64,000 nucleotides of DNA from Apostichopus japonicus. Taxonomy: Eukaryota > Echinodermata > Holothuroidea > Aspidochirotida > Stichopodidae. A program made the translations under genes and the position numbers. Positions 13,301-28,300 of the stretch are shown piece by piece (position 1 is the stretch's first letter; every line of letters starts with the position of its first letter). Location of the stretch: the NCBI RefSeq assembly GCF_037975245.1, contig NC_092565.1, forward strand, positions 3,836,499-3,900,498. The letters run 5' to 3'. The notes beneath the pieces are model-generated. The model was not told the origin of the DNA, ran no database searches, and saw nothing but the letters and a program-made list of their open reading frames with translations.

Positions 13301-16300
13301 CACCTCATGAAATTCTTTGGGGAGTGTAGTAAAAGTGAGTTTAATTAAGGGGACCATGTACCACCAGTCTGGAATCAGTTGTAGGGGAGAGGGGGAGGTT
13401 TGTTATTATAGATATTCTTTCTGGTGTCCTCAATAATGCTATATCTCCCTCCCTCCATCAGGGTAGTTCTCTAATAACACTTTAGGCTCCGGGGGCACAG
13501 GTGTCTCAGATCAAAATGAACCAATCTTTTGAAATAGCGCTTTACCCACGAAACCTAATGCTGCAGAACTATAAATGCTAGGACTTATAGAGTAATTCAC
13601 GGTGGACATCATCACCACTGGTTGTCAAGACTTTCTCTGTATTAAAGTCTTTACATATTTCCATAATAAGAAAACAAATAGACAAGTATCCTGGTATTAC
13701 CCTGGCTGTTGCTGACTGTTACTACGATCACATAAATTATAATCATGAGGTCCAGTTTTCAACCTTTTCCCCAAAAACTATGCTGCAAATTAAAAGTTAG
13801 GATGTACATCATGCTATGAGAGACAGGGTTTGTTTTGTATTAAACACACCGAATGAACCATTAGATTTTGAGGTTACACAATGGTTTTTCACATACTTTG
13901 GATTTCCAGCGCTTCACATTACTGACAGCAGTTTTGCATAGCTTTGACCTGTGTGCAATAGGCCTAAACTATACCGCATGTATCAATGAATCGGCTGTGT
14001 GAGAAATGAGTAGCACAGATTGGTGAGGCAAATGCCTCTGCTTGCAGCATGTTTTCTATAAAATAAATCCTTTAGATGAAATACAAATGGCAAAATACCT
14101 AAAATTACAGTACTGGTGTGGCGCACATCTGGATTGCAATTTCCTGTGCCACTCATGTGACAGAAAGGAATATTTTACTCTCAGCCACAATCCAATAAAA
14201 TTGTGAATTCACACACTACTACAGTTCAAAACATTAAACAGTGCCACCAGGTCAAAACATATACCTCACATATACCAGGGAATAAGTTAATGCTTAAAAG
14301 TTTGCGATGCAGTTTTGAAGACTGAAATTTGTCTCGACTATTTCTATGGTTCCTTTGTGGAAAGAAACCCCTGATATAGATGTGAACTTGAATAGCAATT
14401 TGACCATTTTGTGTATGTTGTACTGGAGCAAGTATATCAGTATACGTCATTTGAATGTGAACGGTTGGTCTGTTTGCACAGAGACAGCATACAGTTTTCT
14501 TTTTGTATCAAGTTTACATTTGGCAAATTGCATTGTGAAGCCGCCAATATTTGCGTAAAAAGCACTTCTTTAGTGATAATTTGGTTGTTGGTTCATAACA
14601 GTACCTACAAAGACTTTACAAGAATAGCCCAGAGGGATTTGAAAATTGAAAGTACACATCCACATTTCACCAAAGCGTATACATATTTTATGGACATGTT
14701 CAGAGAAAATGACAACTAGTTAAACAGTACAAACATGATTGGTTATATGTGACATCACAGTTGTTACTTTTTCCGGACAGCCCAAATTCTATGTAGGGCC
14801 TCTTTCTTTGGGTCCTGTTTCCAAAAAAATGTGGTGGCTATATGGCCATAGAGTGAATTTGTGATGTCATAACCATGTATCCTTTCAAATGTTGAGGAGG
14901 TGAGAATAATATTTTCTAATGTCTTGTCCTGTCTTAGCCTGTAATTCATATAGGTAGAGCATTTGGTGAAATGTTGGTTTACATTTTATTGGGTTATTTG
15001 TGATACACATCAAAATACCCCTGGACAATTCTCTTAAACGATCAAAATAGGTTATTTGTATGTAAGTTTGTGTCACAATGAGACCTGAAAAAGACCTTAA
15101 CTCGGGATCTTCACTGGGATGAAAATAGCTCACTTCCCATGCCCCCTCCATAGCACATGAAGCTATGCTAGACTTTGGAATTTTCACATTGTAATGTAGA
15201 ACTAGGAAGGCAAGAAGAGATTTTTCTGGAGAAAATGTCACATAGATCTACATAATATTAAAATTTAATTTTGTGCCTTAGGTCAAACCCTTTATATGGA
15301 ACATTGTGGTAAAATGAAGCTTGGCTCAGAACATGACTTTCTTAAATGGCTTAAAATAACGCAACTTCACCAGAAATAATTCCAATGTGAACGAGGATAG
15401 CATGCACTGTGCTGCTATTTCTGAAGAAGAAAAAAAAACTTAGTTCCTTCAAAACTGTCTAGTCTAAATTCTGCAGTTTTGGGGTACCTGTAACATGTAA
15501 ACTGTAATGTTGGTAATCTGTCAATAACATACTTAGGCTATATGTCCACCTAGAAACTTGAAGCGGCAGTTTCCTTGAATTCTGTTGGCACGCTTTTGTA
15601 ACTGGTTCTAAAAATAAGACCAAAGAGGAAACCTTGATTATTGATTTCATCATCAATGTGTATGGTAATACCTTCATTGAGATTTTAGTGACCAAACATT
15701 GTTTGGGTCTGTTCAAGTGCATTCTTTGTTTGGGTATCATGGCAGAGTTATCATGCATAGTTCTTGTGCACCTTATAATCACAGTTGGGCATACATTTTG
15801 GGGTAAATCTGATACAAAAATGCATTTCCATGAACAAAAGGACATGCTTCCTTTCATATATCCTGCACAAAGGAGAACATCTCCTATGGATATTAACCTA
15901 GCAAAGGTATTGTTAATTAGGGTGTCTCGTGACAATATTAGGAGATCTATTATATCTATGACACCATTATGCAGTTCTGCAGTTTGTAGTAACCCTAGTC
16001 ACCTAGGCTGAAATCCATGTGTGTTTGTGTGTGTGTATATGTCAGTGTACAGATGTTAAGTGGCTTATACACAAATACATGTATATGTACTGACACAATA
16101 GAAGTCTTGCAGTTTGACCTGTATTGGATTATGGAGGGAAATTTTGTAAGGCACCTGGTGTTTGAATATTGTGTTCAGGTCCAGAGTTGACTGTTATTAG
16201 TGTGCATTACCTGTGGAGGTCTCTGAGAAAAGATGTTCTTTACTTTTGCCAGAAGTTTCAATCCAGATTACATCAAATGTGGAGTTATTTTCAGGGATGA

Positions 16301-19300
16301 CTTTTTAGGTGGTTAAATTCACACTCACTTGATACCTTGTGAGATATGGCTGCTTTTATGTTTAGGGCAATAAATTTGACCAATTGTAATTTGACTAGGC
16401 TAAGGCTAGGCCTAGGCTAGGCCAATGTCTAGTTCAGGGATAGGGCTAGCCGATACTGCAAAGTAGATGTCATGTTGCCCTTTAACTTTTATCAATGCTC
16501 ATTTAGTATATGAAAGGTACTAAAGATGTTATGACTGGTACTAACAACGGTATTGTAGACTAGTCTAGTATTTGTGTTACTTGTTCATGCTGTTTTTGAC
16601 CTAGGCCTAGCCTAGTGCATTCCCTGCAATATAGGGATGCCTAGAGCCTGTTCTTGTATTGTGAGTCTCAGTGACATACCAGAATTTTTAACTTATTGTG
16701 GGTTTTTGTGACAAAAATGTTCTACTTCCATAGTCTATAAATTATCCTGTTTACATACTTCATGGTCAACTGCCAAAGGCAAAGTTTAAGAATATATGAC
16801 TAATGTCAAATGAGCCTTTTAATGGTAAATGTTCCTGTGGACATCTTTCACCCTATTTCTTTATCCTTATCCTTCTTTTCTTCTTTCTTAATTTTGAGGA
16901 AGGATATATAACTTAGTCATATCTGAACACATTTATACATTTAATTACTATCTGAGACATCAAGCAATATTCCTCTTCCCTGAATCACTTGCATGATGAA
17001 GGTTTTAGTGTTCCCCAATCTTGCACCGAATTTAAACATTCCTGCATCTCGGAGTTCAGTTTTGTAGTCCAGTGAATTTTACAAATTGTGCTTACAATTT
17101 ATATTGCAACCTCTCAAGTGTGCCTATATATTATGAAATACAACTACTTAAATAAAATTACTAATCCCATCAAAGTTTATCCAATGGGGGATCAGTGATA
17201 GAGCAGTCAAGAGCTGAAACATTCTCGAATGCAAAATTGAATGAAATTTCAAATTTATGTCTGTGAAGTCACCGATACAGCGGTAGACACTGCTATCTGC
17301 AAATGCCATGTTTCACGTTCCTCTCTCCGTATTTAAGAGGTCAACGCCCACTCAAAAAGACGATCCTTGTCCCAACCAGCATCCCCAGTCAAGAAATTTG
17401 CATGTACTGTAATCGTCTGTTTTGAGTGTTGTGTTGCTTACAACCTTGGAAGTCTAGTTTATCAAATTCTGATATTAAAAAAAAAAACTTTTTTCAAAAA
17501 ATTAAAATGAAAAATCCAGCAGGATTCTCACATAAGATAGGGAGGGAAAGGGCATTTCTGGGGAATTCTGGATGTATAGTAGCCCTACTTCAAGAAATTT
17601 TACACTTTCTCCCCCTCCCCCCCCCCCACCTTCCCCTTCACACACACATACACCTGCATCATTTGGCTCTTGGGAATTGAGGAGGGACATATGAGCCATT
17701 TCTAAATGAGAATATACTTTTTACAATGTTTATTTGGTCAGGTAGTTTGACGAACAGAGATGCAAGTATATCGTGTCTTTGTGTCATTAAAGAAAAAAAA
17801 TTGTTTGATTTTCCCTCAGGTGATATCGATGACAAGAGCTCTGTGGTTTCCAGCGGGACAAATGGAGGAAGAGAAAAGAACGGTATTACAAAGAAAGACC
17901 ATGTATGTCAGGTAAAGAAACTCAAAACCATAATTATTAAATTCAGTTATAAAGAAATCTTACAAACCAGACCTGGATAAAAAAAAAACCACCAAAATTG
18001 CATTAGACATATAAAAGAATTAAGTTTTGACGGGGACTAGGACATTTTTTTCGGGGGGGGGGGGGAACTAGGACCTAATAATTGGCTCTAGCTGCTGTTT
18101 CAATTATTGGTTGCAAGTCTCTTCTGTTTTTGTTTTCCCGGGAGGATAGCAATCATTTTTCCGGCAACGCAATAGGCTTTGCACAATGGTGAAATTGCCT
18201 AGACAAGTGCAAAGATGTACAGCAACTGTTTTACACAGGGAACCATAGTACTCTATAAGAGATCAAACTCGGAACCTTCAAAACTGGTACACGAAAGTTG
18301 GTCACTAAATTATGCCCTGGGTAGGTGACAGGGATGAGCCTGGGAAGAGGTGCAGGAGGGTGGGTGGGGGGAAGAAGAGATGGGAATTTGTTTGTGCATT
18401 TCAAGTTAGATACTTTCTTAACAGCATTCCATTGTATGGTGGTAGAGGTGATAAAATCGTTGGATGAAACAAAAGTCCAAACAGCTTTGTTTCCTCAAGC
18501 CACGTGGAAACGTGATGATATTGTCTTCTAAGATAAATGAAGATTTAACAGGTCACCACTTCTGATTTATGTTGCAGGTCTGTGAGAGCTGTACAGGTGG
18601 AGAACTCTTGCTCTGTGAGGGTGGTTGCCATGGAGCCTTCCATTTCGACTGCATAGGAGTTCAGAAGCCACCGACAGGGGCTTTTAAGTGCGATGAGTGT
18701 ATATCAGGTAATTCTCACTAAATCCTCCTGTTTTGCTGATATATCTAAATCCTCCGCTGCCCTGTGCATGCTTTGCTGCTTTCTCATTGAAATTTGAGTC
18801 GTGCAAAAAATTGCACAAGTGTCAACAACTGATTAATGCTCATCTTATCTGACATAAAGAAAAAACGTGCATTTCCAAGTAGTGACACAGTCTAGGAGAA
18901 TCCACTGGCAAATTAGACTACTTCCTTTTCTTCCCCCACCCCTCCAACCCCCTCCCATCCCAGCCACAAGCAAAGAAAAGTTGAAATGTTGAATATTTCA
19001 GTTTACTTTAAGTGTCACTGTTTGCTCATAACTTCTTATTTCATATGTTTGTTGTTATTAGCATGATACACCTGATATTCCATTCTAGAGCAAGCCACTC
19101 GGGCTATAATCAATGGCTATGTTTAATAAAATAAATAGACACTTTTCACTTTGGATTGTCAAATTTACTGTTTTCTGTCTCCGTGTGGCATTTTTTCTCG
19201 ACATATGGTGAAAATATATTCATTTACATTATTTCTTACATTTCAAAGGAAACTTCTCCTGTTTCATCTGCCGTGAGAGCTCCGAGGATCTGAAACGCTG

Positions 19301-22300
19301 CTCTGTGGTCCTCTGTGGGAAGCGGTACCACGAAAGCTGTCTAGGGAAATACCCCCAGCGTAAACTAGAACATAAAACTTTCCACTGTCCTCTTCACTTT
19401 TGTCATTCCTGTAATGCGGAGAATCCAAAGGGGAACAAAGCTACCAAAGGTTAGTAAAAACTCGAGAAGAGAAATACAGCAGTGAAAGACTTGAAATGTT
19501 TTATTGGTTGCATGGCATTTTGTCCCCAGACTGCACCGGGCGTTGATCAAAACACGATTGCAAATGACGAAAATAAGACAGGCTCCCTTATATTGTTGCG
19601 ATATGAAGGCTAAATATCTAGTAGTTGATGATGAATACATATGATTCTTGAAATTTTGGTTGCCCAGATGCATTTTCATGTAATTATCAGTCACATATGA
19701 AAGAAATGTTCACAAATGTTTTTGGAACAAAAATTCCCCCCCAAAAATGTCTTATATTTTTTTCTTCATTATTTATTCACATGAAACGAGAGTGATTCAG
19801 TCATTGTTATATCACTCAAGGTATAAGGGAGTTCTTTGTCAGTGGTAGAGCTTATGCATTGAAAAAACCAAAACTCCTAAATAGCGAGGGTACCTCACGC
19901 AGATAGAAGATGTTTACAAATAACAATAGATCTGGTTGTACGTTTCCAACATTTTCAGGCAATTATCCTATGTTCCCATATGGCATCACAATTCATCTTT
20001 CTTCTTCTTTTTTCCCCTGGAATGGAACTCTGAGAGTTTGAAATCATTAAAGAGGTTATGAAATGGAAAAATTTTACTTTATCATCGTATTCTGTACACT
20101 TGTAGCTTTCCAATGATACCCAATTTGTGTCAAACGAAGCTTGCATCCTGGAGGAATAAACGATCAAAAATTCGAGGGTAATAAAAACTTTCTAAAATTT
20201 GTTGTATTTACGGTACTGCCGCGTGACGTCAGTCGAGGAACTCAGCTCACTTCTGAGACGCTATGTTTACATTCTTAAATGTCTGAGGACACATAACATT
20301 ACACTGTTGCAGTGCTCCCTAGTAATTGAGATTTGGTGTTTATAATCCAAATTTATCGTATTTTACGTAAATTTATCTCGTAACTGTTAAATATGCCGAG
20401 CCGTTATATGGTATCAGGTTGCTCCACCACAAGTAAAGACGGATTTCTACTGCAAGTGTTTCCAAAAGATGACAGAAATCGAAGAATTTGAACACGACTC
20501 GTTCAAAACACTACACATACACAACGTTACGAGTGCCTGTAGGCCTATACTGTTGCCAAATTACTTGTTTTGACCATACCCTATGCCTCCTTGATGCAGC
20601 AAATGACGATTTTTTTTTGGTTACCTAATATTTTGCACAAAACTTAAAGCCAGTTGGTTTAAGAACAATCAATACTAGATCTGCAAGTTTTCTTTACGGT
20701 AAACCTGGCGTTGTGTTGTGATTTTACTTAACAGTTGGATGATACAATTACACGGGCTAGCCTGCTATACAACGTCTATTAGTTACAGTAGGTCTAGACC
20801 CCATGTTACCACTACTAGTACTATAGGGATGCACTGCACTGTGCAGAATGTCACATTTTCCTTGCACTGTAAGTAACAAAATTCTAGAAGCTTCGCTACG
20901 AAGTTAAGTAGCAGGATCATCGACATTCAAGATAATTTAAATCATATGATGGTCTTAATAACGGTGGTTTTGTTTATGCTCAACCGACCAGTTTCGATCG
21001 GCAGCGACGCATCTCGGCCATTGGGATCGTTTTACAATTCTTCTGCAAGGGGCTCAATTGATAGGGAAAATCACCGATATCTTCATCACCCTCGAAAACT
21101 ATTTCTTCCTCAAGAAAATAATTTTCGTCAAAGCTTACGAATGTCCTGAGAGGTGAAGTCCTATTTCCTCGGAATCGGAAGATTCGGGAGAAGACATTTT
21201 CAATTGATGTGAAGAGTGTTGTGGTTACATGTAGAAAACTGTATAACGCAGTATCGGTAAACAGCTGGGAGTCGGCTTTGGCTGAAATGGTTTTTTTTTA
21301 TGACGTCAGATGAAATGCGGTGGGCAGCTTTGATTCTTTTTTTACGAGTGGCAGCTCGAGAGGTCTCTAGGGAATACTTTGACAGCAAATTTCTAGCGTT
21401 TGAAGCCGTATTTATGGAGAGTTGTGCATGGGTGGTGTTGTAGTAATGTAGATAAACCATTCCAAGACATGAAAATTTTCCATTTCATAACCTCTTTAAT
21501 CCAGATGTAGTAGTCACATTGTCTGAATAGTTTGTTGTTTTCACTGTCTCCATTTATCACAAAGTGGAGAGTCTTCCCCTATGGTCACTTTGTAAAGATA
21601 TTTTGATTTGCTCGACAGGTCGATTGATGAGGTGTATCAGGTGTCCTACCGCCTACCACTGTGGCGATGGATGCGTGGCTGCAGGGAGCATGCAGCTAAG
21701 TTCAACTACCATCGTCTGTAGCAAACATTTCAAACCAATAAAGAGTATGAAACACCACTCTCATGTTAGTGTCAGTTGGTGCTTTATCTGTTCCACAGGT
21801 GAGTTGCCAGATTTTGTTGATGAATATCATCCCTTGAGGCAGTGAGTCTGGCCTTTCCCCTCCTCCTCCCCTACCCATACCACTACCCCCCCCCCCCCCC
21901 ACACACACACACACAGACGTTGTGGAGCTCCCATTTAGACAGCTCAGATGTAGGACAATTGCTTAGGGGTTGTCTGAGTGTTTAAGTTTGAGCATAAGTG
22001 AAGCTTTAATTTCTAGCATATTTGGGGCCAACATTGTTGACCGTTATTGTAAAGCAGCATTTCACTACTTTGGTGCAGATCACTACATACTTACATAGGG
22101 CAGCCTGTCAGAACTGGTCAAATAATTATATTAACGGATGTCTAGTCTCATACCGAAATCAGTAGGTACACATGCCAGTGGATTTTTGCCCTTTGCTGAC
22201 AATAGAGCAAAAAGGCACTGGCAATTTTCTGCCAGTAAACATTACAAACCTTAACAAGGTAAATTGGTCAGCAATCGTCTTTCCATGCCAAATGTTTGGA

Positions 22301-25300
22301 CCCTGGATTGCTGCTTATAATCAGCAGATATTATTGGGCTGCTCTCAATATTGATGCAGGTTATACAGATGTGTCATACAGATGTATGTTGTAATTTTCG
22401 GAAACTATCAGTGAGAACTTGAGTTTTTTAGCCTTCACTGGCATTTTCTAGCAAGCTGCTATAAATTGTGAAATTTTGAAGTGCAGTAAACTATAACAGT
22501 ACTGTCTGCTATCATGGTGTAACTGGTGGTATGGAATGCTGCCACAATCCCAAACTGGCAAGCAATGGTCAAGCCTCTCTCAATTTTTTGCTCTTTGCTT
22601 ATCAACATTTTATGTCATCTTTTTTGTCTCAGGTGGTAACTTGATCTGCTGCGATAATTGCCCCGCTGCTTTCCACCCCAAGTGCATGAACTATGACACC
22701 ATACCGGAGGGTTCCTGGTACTGCAAGGACTGTAAGACCGGTAGACGCCCAAAATATGGTGACATCATCTGGGTCAAGATTGGCAACTACAGGTAAGCTC
22801 ATCTTATCAATTCTGTTGCAGCGACATTTTAACGTCAACAGGTATTTCTCACTTTAACAGTTCTTCTTCACCCTTGGTTTTCACATCTGTTTTTTGTTTA
22901 GTTTTTATGGTGGAAATTCTAATATCAATTTCTTGAGTGATTGTCATAGATGTAGAATTTGTTGTCATCAGAGCTTTGTGTTAAATCTGTCATGGCAAAT
23001 ATTTTTATGGTCTCCCATCAGTTAAAGATCACCAGATTTCTATTTGTACCACCAAAATCAGCTCCGATGGATGAGAAGTTGTTCACATCAAATCCAGTTT
23101 GCATTGAAATTGGGTTTTGTAACATGTTTAATTGGTATCGCACCTAAGGCTGTTACTCTTCACCAAACCCTACATTTCTCTCCTACAATTTTCTCCGTCG
23201 TTGTGGTCGTTAACAACGGCCTCCATTTTCATTTTGTCTCTTTGGCAGATGGTGGCCCGGCGAAGTGTGCAATCCAAAGAATGTACCTCACAATATACAA
23301 GATAAAGACCATCAAGTCGGGGAATTTCCGGTCTTATTCTTTGGCTCACACGATTATTACTGGATGCACCAGGGGAGGGTGTTTCTCTTTCAGGAGGGGG
23401 ACAAGGGGAGCAAAGACAAAACCACCAAAGGGATTGCTCAGGTCTTCAAAGCAGGTTAGTTTAAGTTTACATCCGTACAGGGTAGTTACATCAGTTAATT
23501 GTACTAAGTGTATATATGTCATTCTCATAACTTAGGCGGACAATAGGGACATCAATAAATTTATTTTGGGGAAAAAGGGGGAGGGGGGTTGAAGTACTTT
23601 AATTTTTAATGGATGGATGGATATATTTAGTGGATTTCTAGTTGAGAGATCAGTTGCTTTCCAGTTGGTAGGTGTCAGGGGCTAATCACATTGGTCAGAT
23701 ATTTCAGCTTTATTTCAAGATACCATGCAATAGATTCGTTTGAAATTTATGTGAAACTAATCAATGTTGCCATGAAGAAAACAAAAATTTCAAACTTCAA
23801 AATGAATTAAAATATTGTGATTGGATCGTGCGATTGTTTCAAGCTGTTGGACTTGTTCCGGTGTTGATTCTCACCATTTTAAAACAGCTAATAAAAAGCA
23901 ATGCACGTCGAGCCAAATGAACCAGGTCGGTATTTGTTCAATATTTTATTTTTGTAAAAAGAAATATTGGATATCAAATAGTTTAAATTCTCCTGTAAAG
24001 CATATGAGGCACATGCTTTGGTGTAGTGTGTTTTTTCATTTTTCAGGCTGTCTTCGATAAACATTTTTCGTCGGTGAACACCCCTTGTATCTTTCAGCTC
24101 TTCAGGAAGCGTCGGAAAATTTCAGAGCACAACAAGTGCTACGAGAACTGAAGGAGGCCAAAGAACAGGAGAATAACAGCAAGAAACCAACAGGATTTAA
24201 ATCTATTAAGGTACATCTTGAATTGGTGGTGCATGTTACAACTGGTTGACATTGTTCAAGCTCATAAGCAGATCAAAGTTTATATGAAATGACATTCTAA
24301 ATTTGAGTTAAAAAAATGTTGAATACGAAGCCAACTGTGTAAGTTGTAATCCATAAGCCCTTGCGGGATTCTCCCACATTTGTGGTCGCTTAAGCGTCGT
24401 AAAAATTAACTGCTGATATTATTATTCTTATCATCCCCTCCCTTGCCACACTTGTTACAACAAATCCTCCCCCCCCCATGTGTTTACTCTTACCCCTCAA
24501 AAAAAATGAAGCATGAAATGAGTTTGAGAACAGATTGCATAAAGTGATTGGGAATAAGTAGAAACTAAGTCGAAGCTAGGCAGAATGCTAATTTCATTTC
24601 TTGAAACTTGTACATGCACAATATCTTATTTGGCACATCATCCCAATACTGTGTTGTACATGGCTCTGATATTGAAATGTATTCTAAAATGTACAGTTGA
24701 AACACATGGATTGTTTCATGTGAGGCTACAGCCTACCAAATGAATTGTCTACAGTACTTACCTAAATCTTTATGACAAGGTCTATTTTCAAGGAACCTTT
24801 TAAAATAATTCCATGTGAGTATTAGATATTCTGATACTTTAAATTTTAGAAAGATTTTGGAAGGAATTTTGGAATTTGGAAAGTGTTGTAACGAATCATG
24901 GCTCAGAGTCACAATGATTCAAAAGTGGAAGTTTTTATTTCTTCTCAGAAATAATACTGACTCAAGCCAAGGATCTGAGTTCAACTTGAAATATTACTGA
25001 ACATTGTTTACAAGTCATGTGACTCCATATAGGACGTTAAAGGATTAGTTCAGGTGTCATACATGTTTATCTTATATGAAAGAAGACAATAAAAGAAACA
25101 CAATGATGAAGAAACTGTTCAAATATCTTATTTCGTTATGGAGATATTCAAGTTTAAAGTTCTATCTGATTGTGTAGAAACTGATGAAATCAGACTAGCT
25201 GTGATGTCACATCCTCACATTTCAGAAAAGTCGTTGTTATTTTATTAAAATGTTTTGTGAGATTTTATGACTTTACAACCAAAAGTTATGTCATGTCATA

Positions 25301-28300
25301 TGTCATATTTGTCAAGGGAAGTATCAGAGATTTAACATCTGAAGAATTTTTGATTATATTTTTTTAGATTTGTGAAAAAAATGTAATAAATTTTTATTGA
25401 AATATATTCACACATGTTAAGAAAGTGAGGATGTGACATCACACCCTAACAGTTAGTCTTTCTACACCAATCATTTTCAAAGAGATTTTTATATCTTCAA
25501 AGCGTGATATCACCTAAACAGAGCATACTATCATGGTAGTTTCTTCACTGTTCTGTTTTTTGAGCTCTTTCATACAAGATAGTCATGTCAGACACCTGAA
25601 CCAATCCTTTAACGAACGATTACAGATATAATTAAAAACTTGCTGTAGAAGTAGTGGACATGAATTTTAATGCCCAGGGTTTGATCAGAATGTCTTTTTT
25701 TCTGTCTTCCCTTGTCTTTTCAGTCGAACAAACCTGTAGGTAAAGTTCAGATGCCAGTCTTTGACATTTCGTCTTGCCCGTCCTGTGATTGTAAAGCCAG
25801 CATGGACCATCCGTGCCGATCAGATACGGAATGTTTCAACAGACTCGTCATGGTCGAATGCCACCCCCAGGTAAGAGAGCCCACCCCACCAAACCCTCGA
25901 CTTTGTTCCGACTGTAAGGTTCACGTCAGCCACGAGGTGCACTTTGGGTCTTTTGGAAAGGGGGGACGACAAAAAAAAATATCAGGATAGACGATAGCGA
26001 AGACGATTTTACCAGTAATGTTGTCCACATTGTGTCGGGATGTTTCATCTGTGATTTCCCTCTTCTCACACTTTCAATTGGTGGATATTAGTTTCAGGAT
26101 ATATTATATATTATTATAGTTTCTCTTGGTCAGATATGCCATTGAAACCCTCCAGGTTTGTGTAAGTGAAATATGTCTCACAAGAAAATTTCCGAATACA
26201 GGGTAGGAAATTTGGAAGGACTGATTTTAAGGTCATAGTATTACAAATATAATGCTAACAGCAGCTATATTGTCCCTGCCTTTCATTTTCTGTTTGAGTA
26301 TCCTCATTCGGTCCTGTATTAATTTTAATGTCCTGCATTCTCAAAGGTCTGTCCAGCAGGGAACAAATGTGAGAACCAGAGATTTCAGAAGCGTCTGTAC
26401 GCACCCGCTGCTCCCAAGAAGACCAAGGGACGAGGATGGGGATTATATAGCTCTGCAGATATCAAGAAGGTAAAGAAGATTTGGGTCTTCTCTCTGATTT
26501 TTGTGCATATGAATTAAAGACGAGGCCAAATGGAAGTGACTCTACTTATCATAAAGTTATCTTAAGGTTGAGATGATAAATTGATCAGGATATGTGATTG
26601 GATTTGTATGTTTTAATATGTATGTTTGTGTGAATGTATGTTTGCGTGTAGGGTTTTATGGGTGTGTGTATGTATATATGTATTGTTGTGTTTTCGTTGG
26701 CGGGCCTGATTAATGAGACGTCTCAGGATAATTAACAATAATCATTGACAGGATTAAGGTCTGATTCGACTCCCGATTTATTGATATTTTCTCTGCGTCT
26801 GCTTTAGAATATTTGCTTCCCAACAACTCCCAGAACGTGACTCTAGCTGGGAGAACCAGCAAAGGTCCTTCCAGAAAGCTTTGATCTGGGTCTCTTGACC
26901 ACATCACGTGACATACACAATAATGAATAATTATGAATCAATAGCCACATTGAAGATTCACAATCACAACACTGAAGATTATCTTTGATTTTACCGAGAG
27001 GCATTGGAAATCCTCTACACAACAGTATGTCCATAAATGTTTGTTTGCAAAGGCTAGCAAGTCAGACAAAAATGTTGCTTTTAGTAAGGTTAGAAAAGCC
27101 CTCTGTGAAGAGTCCACAGTTTTTACAAACTGAGGTGGAAAATGATAGGACACAGTAGTGAGTTAATTGTCTTTGATTGGCAGTTCTTGCATATTCATGA
27201 TCTGGTTTATGAAATAACTGACAAAATATCTGCCAGACCTGTTGAAGTTATTGAAAATTGTAGAGTTAAGCTCAAATATACTACGAATATTGACAACTGC
27301 AGGTTGTTGGTTATTTTTTTGTTCCGTCCATCTATCAAAATCCGACATTTGCCCTCTCTCTCTCGCAGGGCGACTTTGTCAACGAGTACGTTGGCGAATT
27401 GGTGGACGAGGAGGAGTGTAGACGGAGGATAGAGGAGGCGCACGTCAACAACATCACTGATTTCTACTTCTTGACCATCGACAAGGACAGGATCATCGAC
27501 GCAGGCCCCAAGGGGAACATGTCACGGTTCATGAACCACTCGTGCCAGCCGAACTGTGAGACCCAGAAGTGGACCGTAAACGGTGACACCAGGGTGGGAC
27601 TGTTTGCCCTGGAGGATATACCTGCAGGTGGGTGGTGGTACTAGATCTGGCTTTGAAGAAGAATTGAAATTAATACCGTGTCGCGATTTAAGAACTTTGT
27701 TTGTGGGGCAGACTGTAAAAGATGCTCATTTCAAATTGTTTGCTGTGTAAAAAAAAAAATCAGCAATTTAGGCCCACAGGGACTGTAGGCTTAAAATTTG
27801 AAAGTGAACTGGAACCATAGAAACAACCAGAATAAAGAAAGAAGGAAGTAAAAGCAGGATATAAACAACACTGAGGGGTGTGAATGGGATACATTCTTTC
27901 CAAGTTGGTCATCGTGGCTGTCATTGTCGAGAATAAATAAACCATATTGTGTTGATCGTGACCCGACAGGTCGAATTTACTTTAGTTCTTGTTTACAATA
28001 GTTCAATAGTTCAAATAGTTCAATAGTTCAAAATAGTTCAATAGTTCTTACAATAGTTCTTGAATTTACAATAGTTCTTACAATTATTCTTGACTGTCTG
28101 TCATGCATCAATGAACCACAAATGTGGTAAACTATAGAGCTTCATTCATAGATTCTTCAAGTTGTCGTACACAAATTATTTCCATTCATAATATGGGAGT
28201 GAACTTGAACCCTGCAAAACAAAAGAAGGAATAAAAAAAAGGGAAAACCCAAGAAACAAACAACGTATTTTCCAAGTTAGTCGGCATGGCTGTTATCATC

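Noticed and set aside
13088-13348. 86-codon frame in intron 6
   Set aside because: No domain and no coding-like composition.
15459-16011. Overlapping 158- and 125-codon open frames on opposite strands in NSD intron 6
   Set aside because: No recognisable domain, no splice context; two strands open together is expected by chance in AT-rich DNA.
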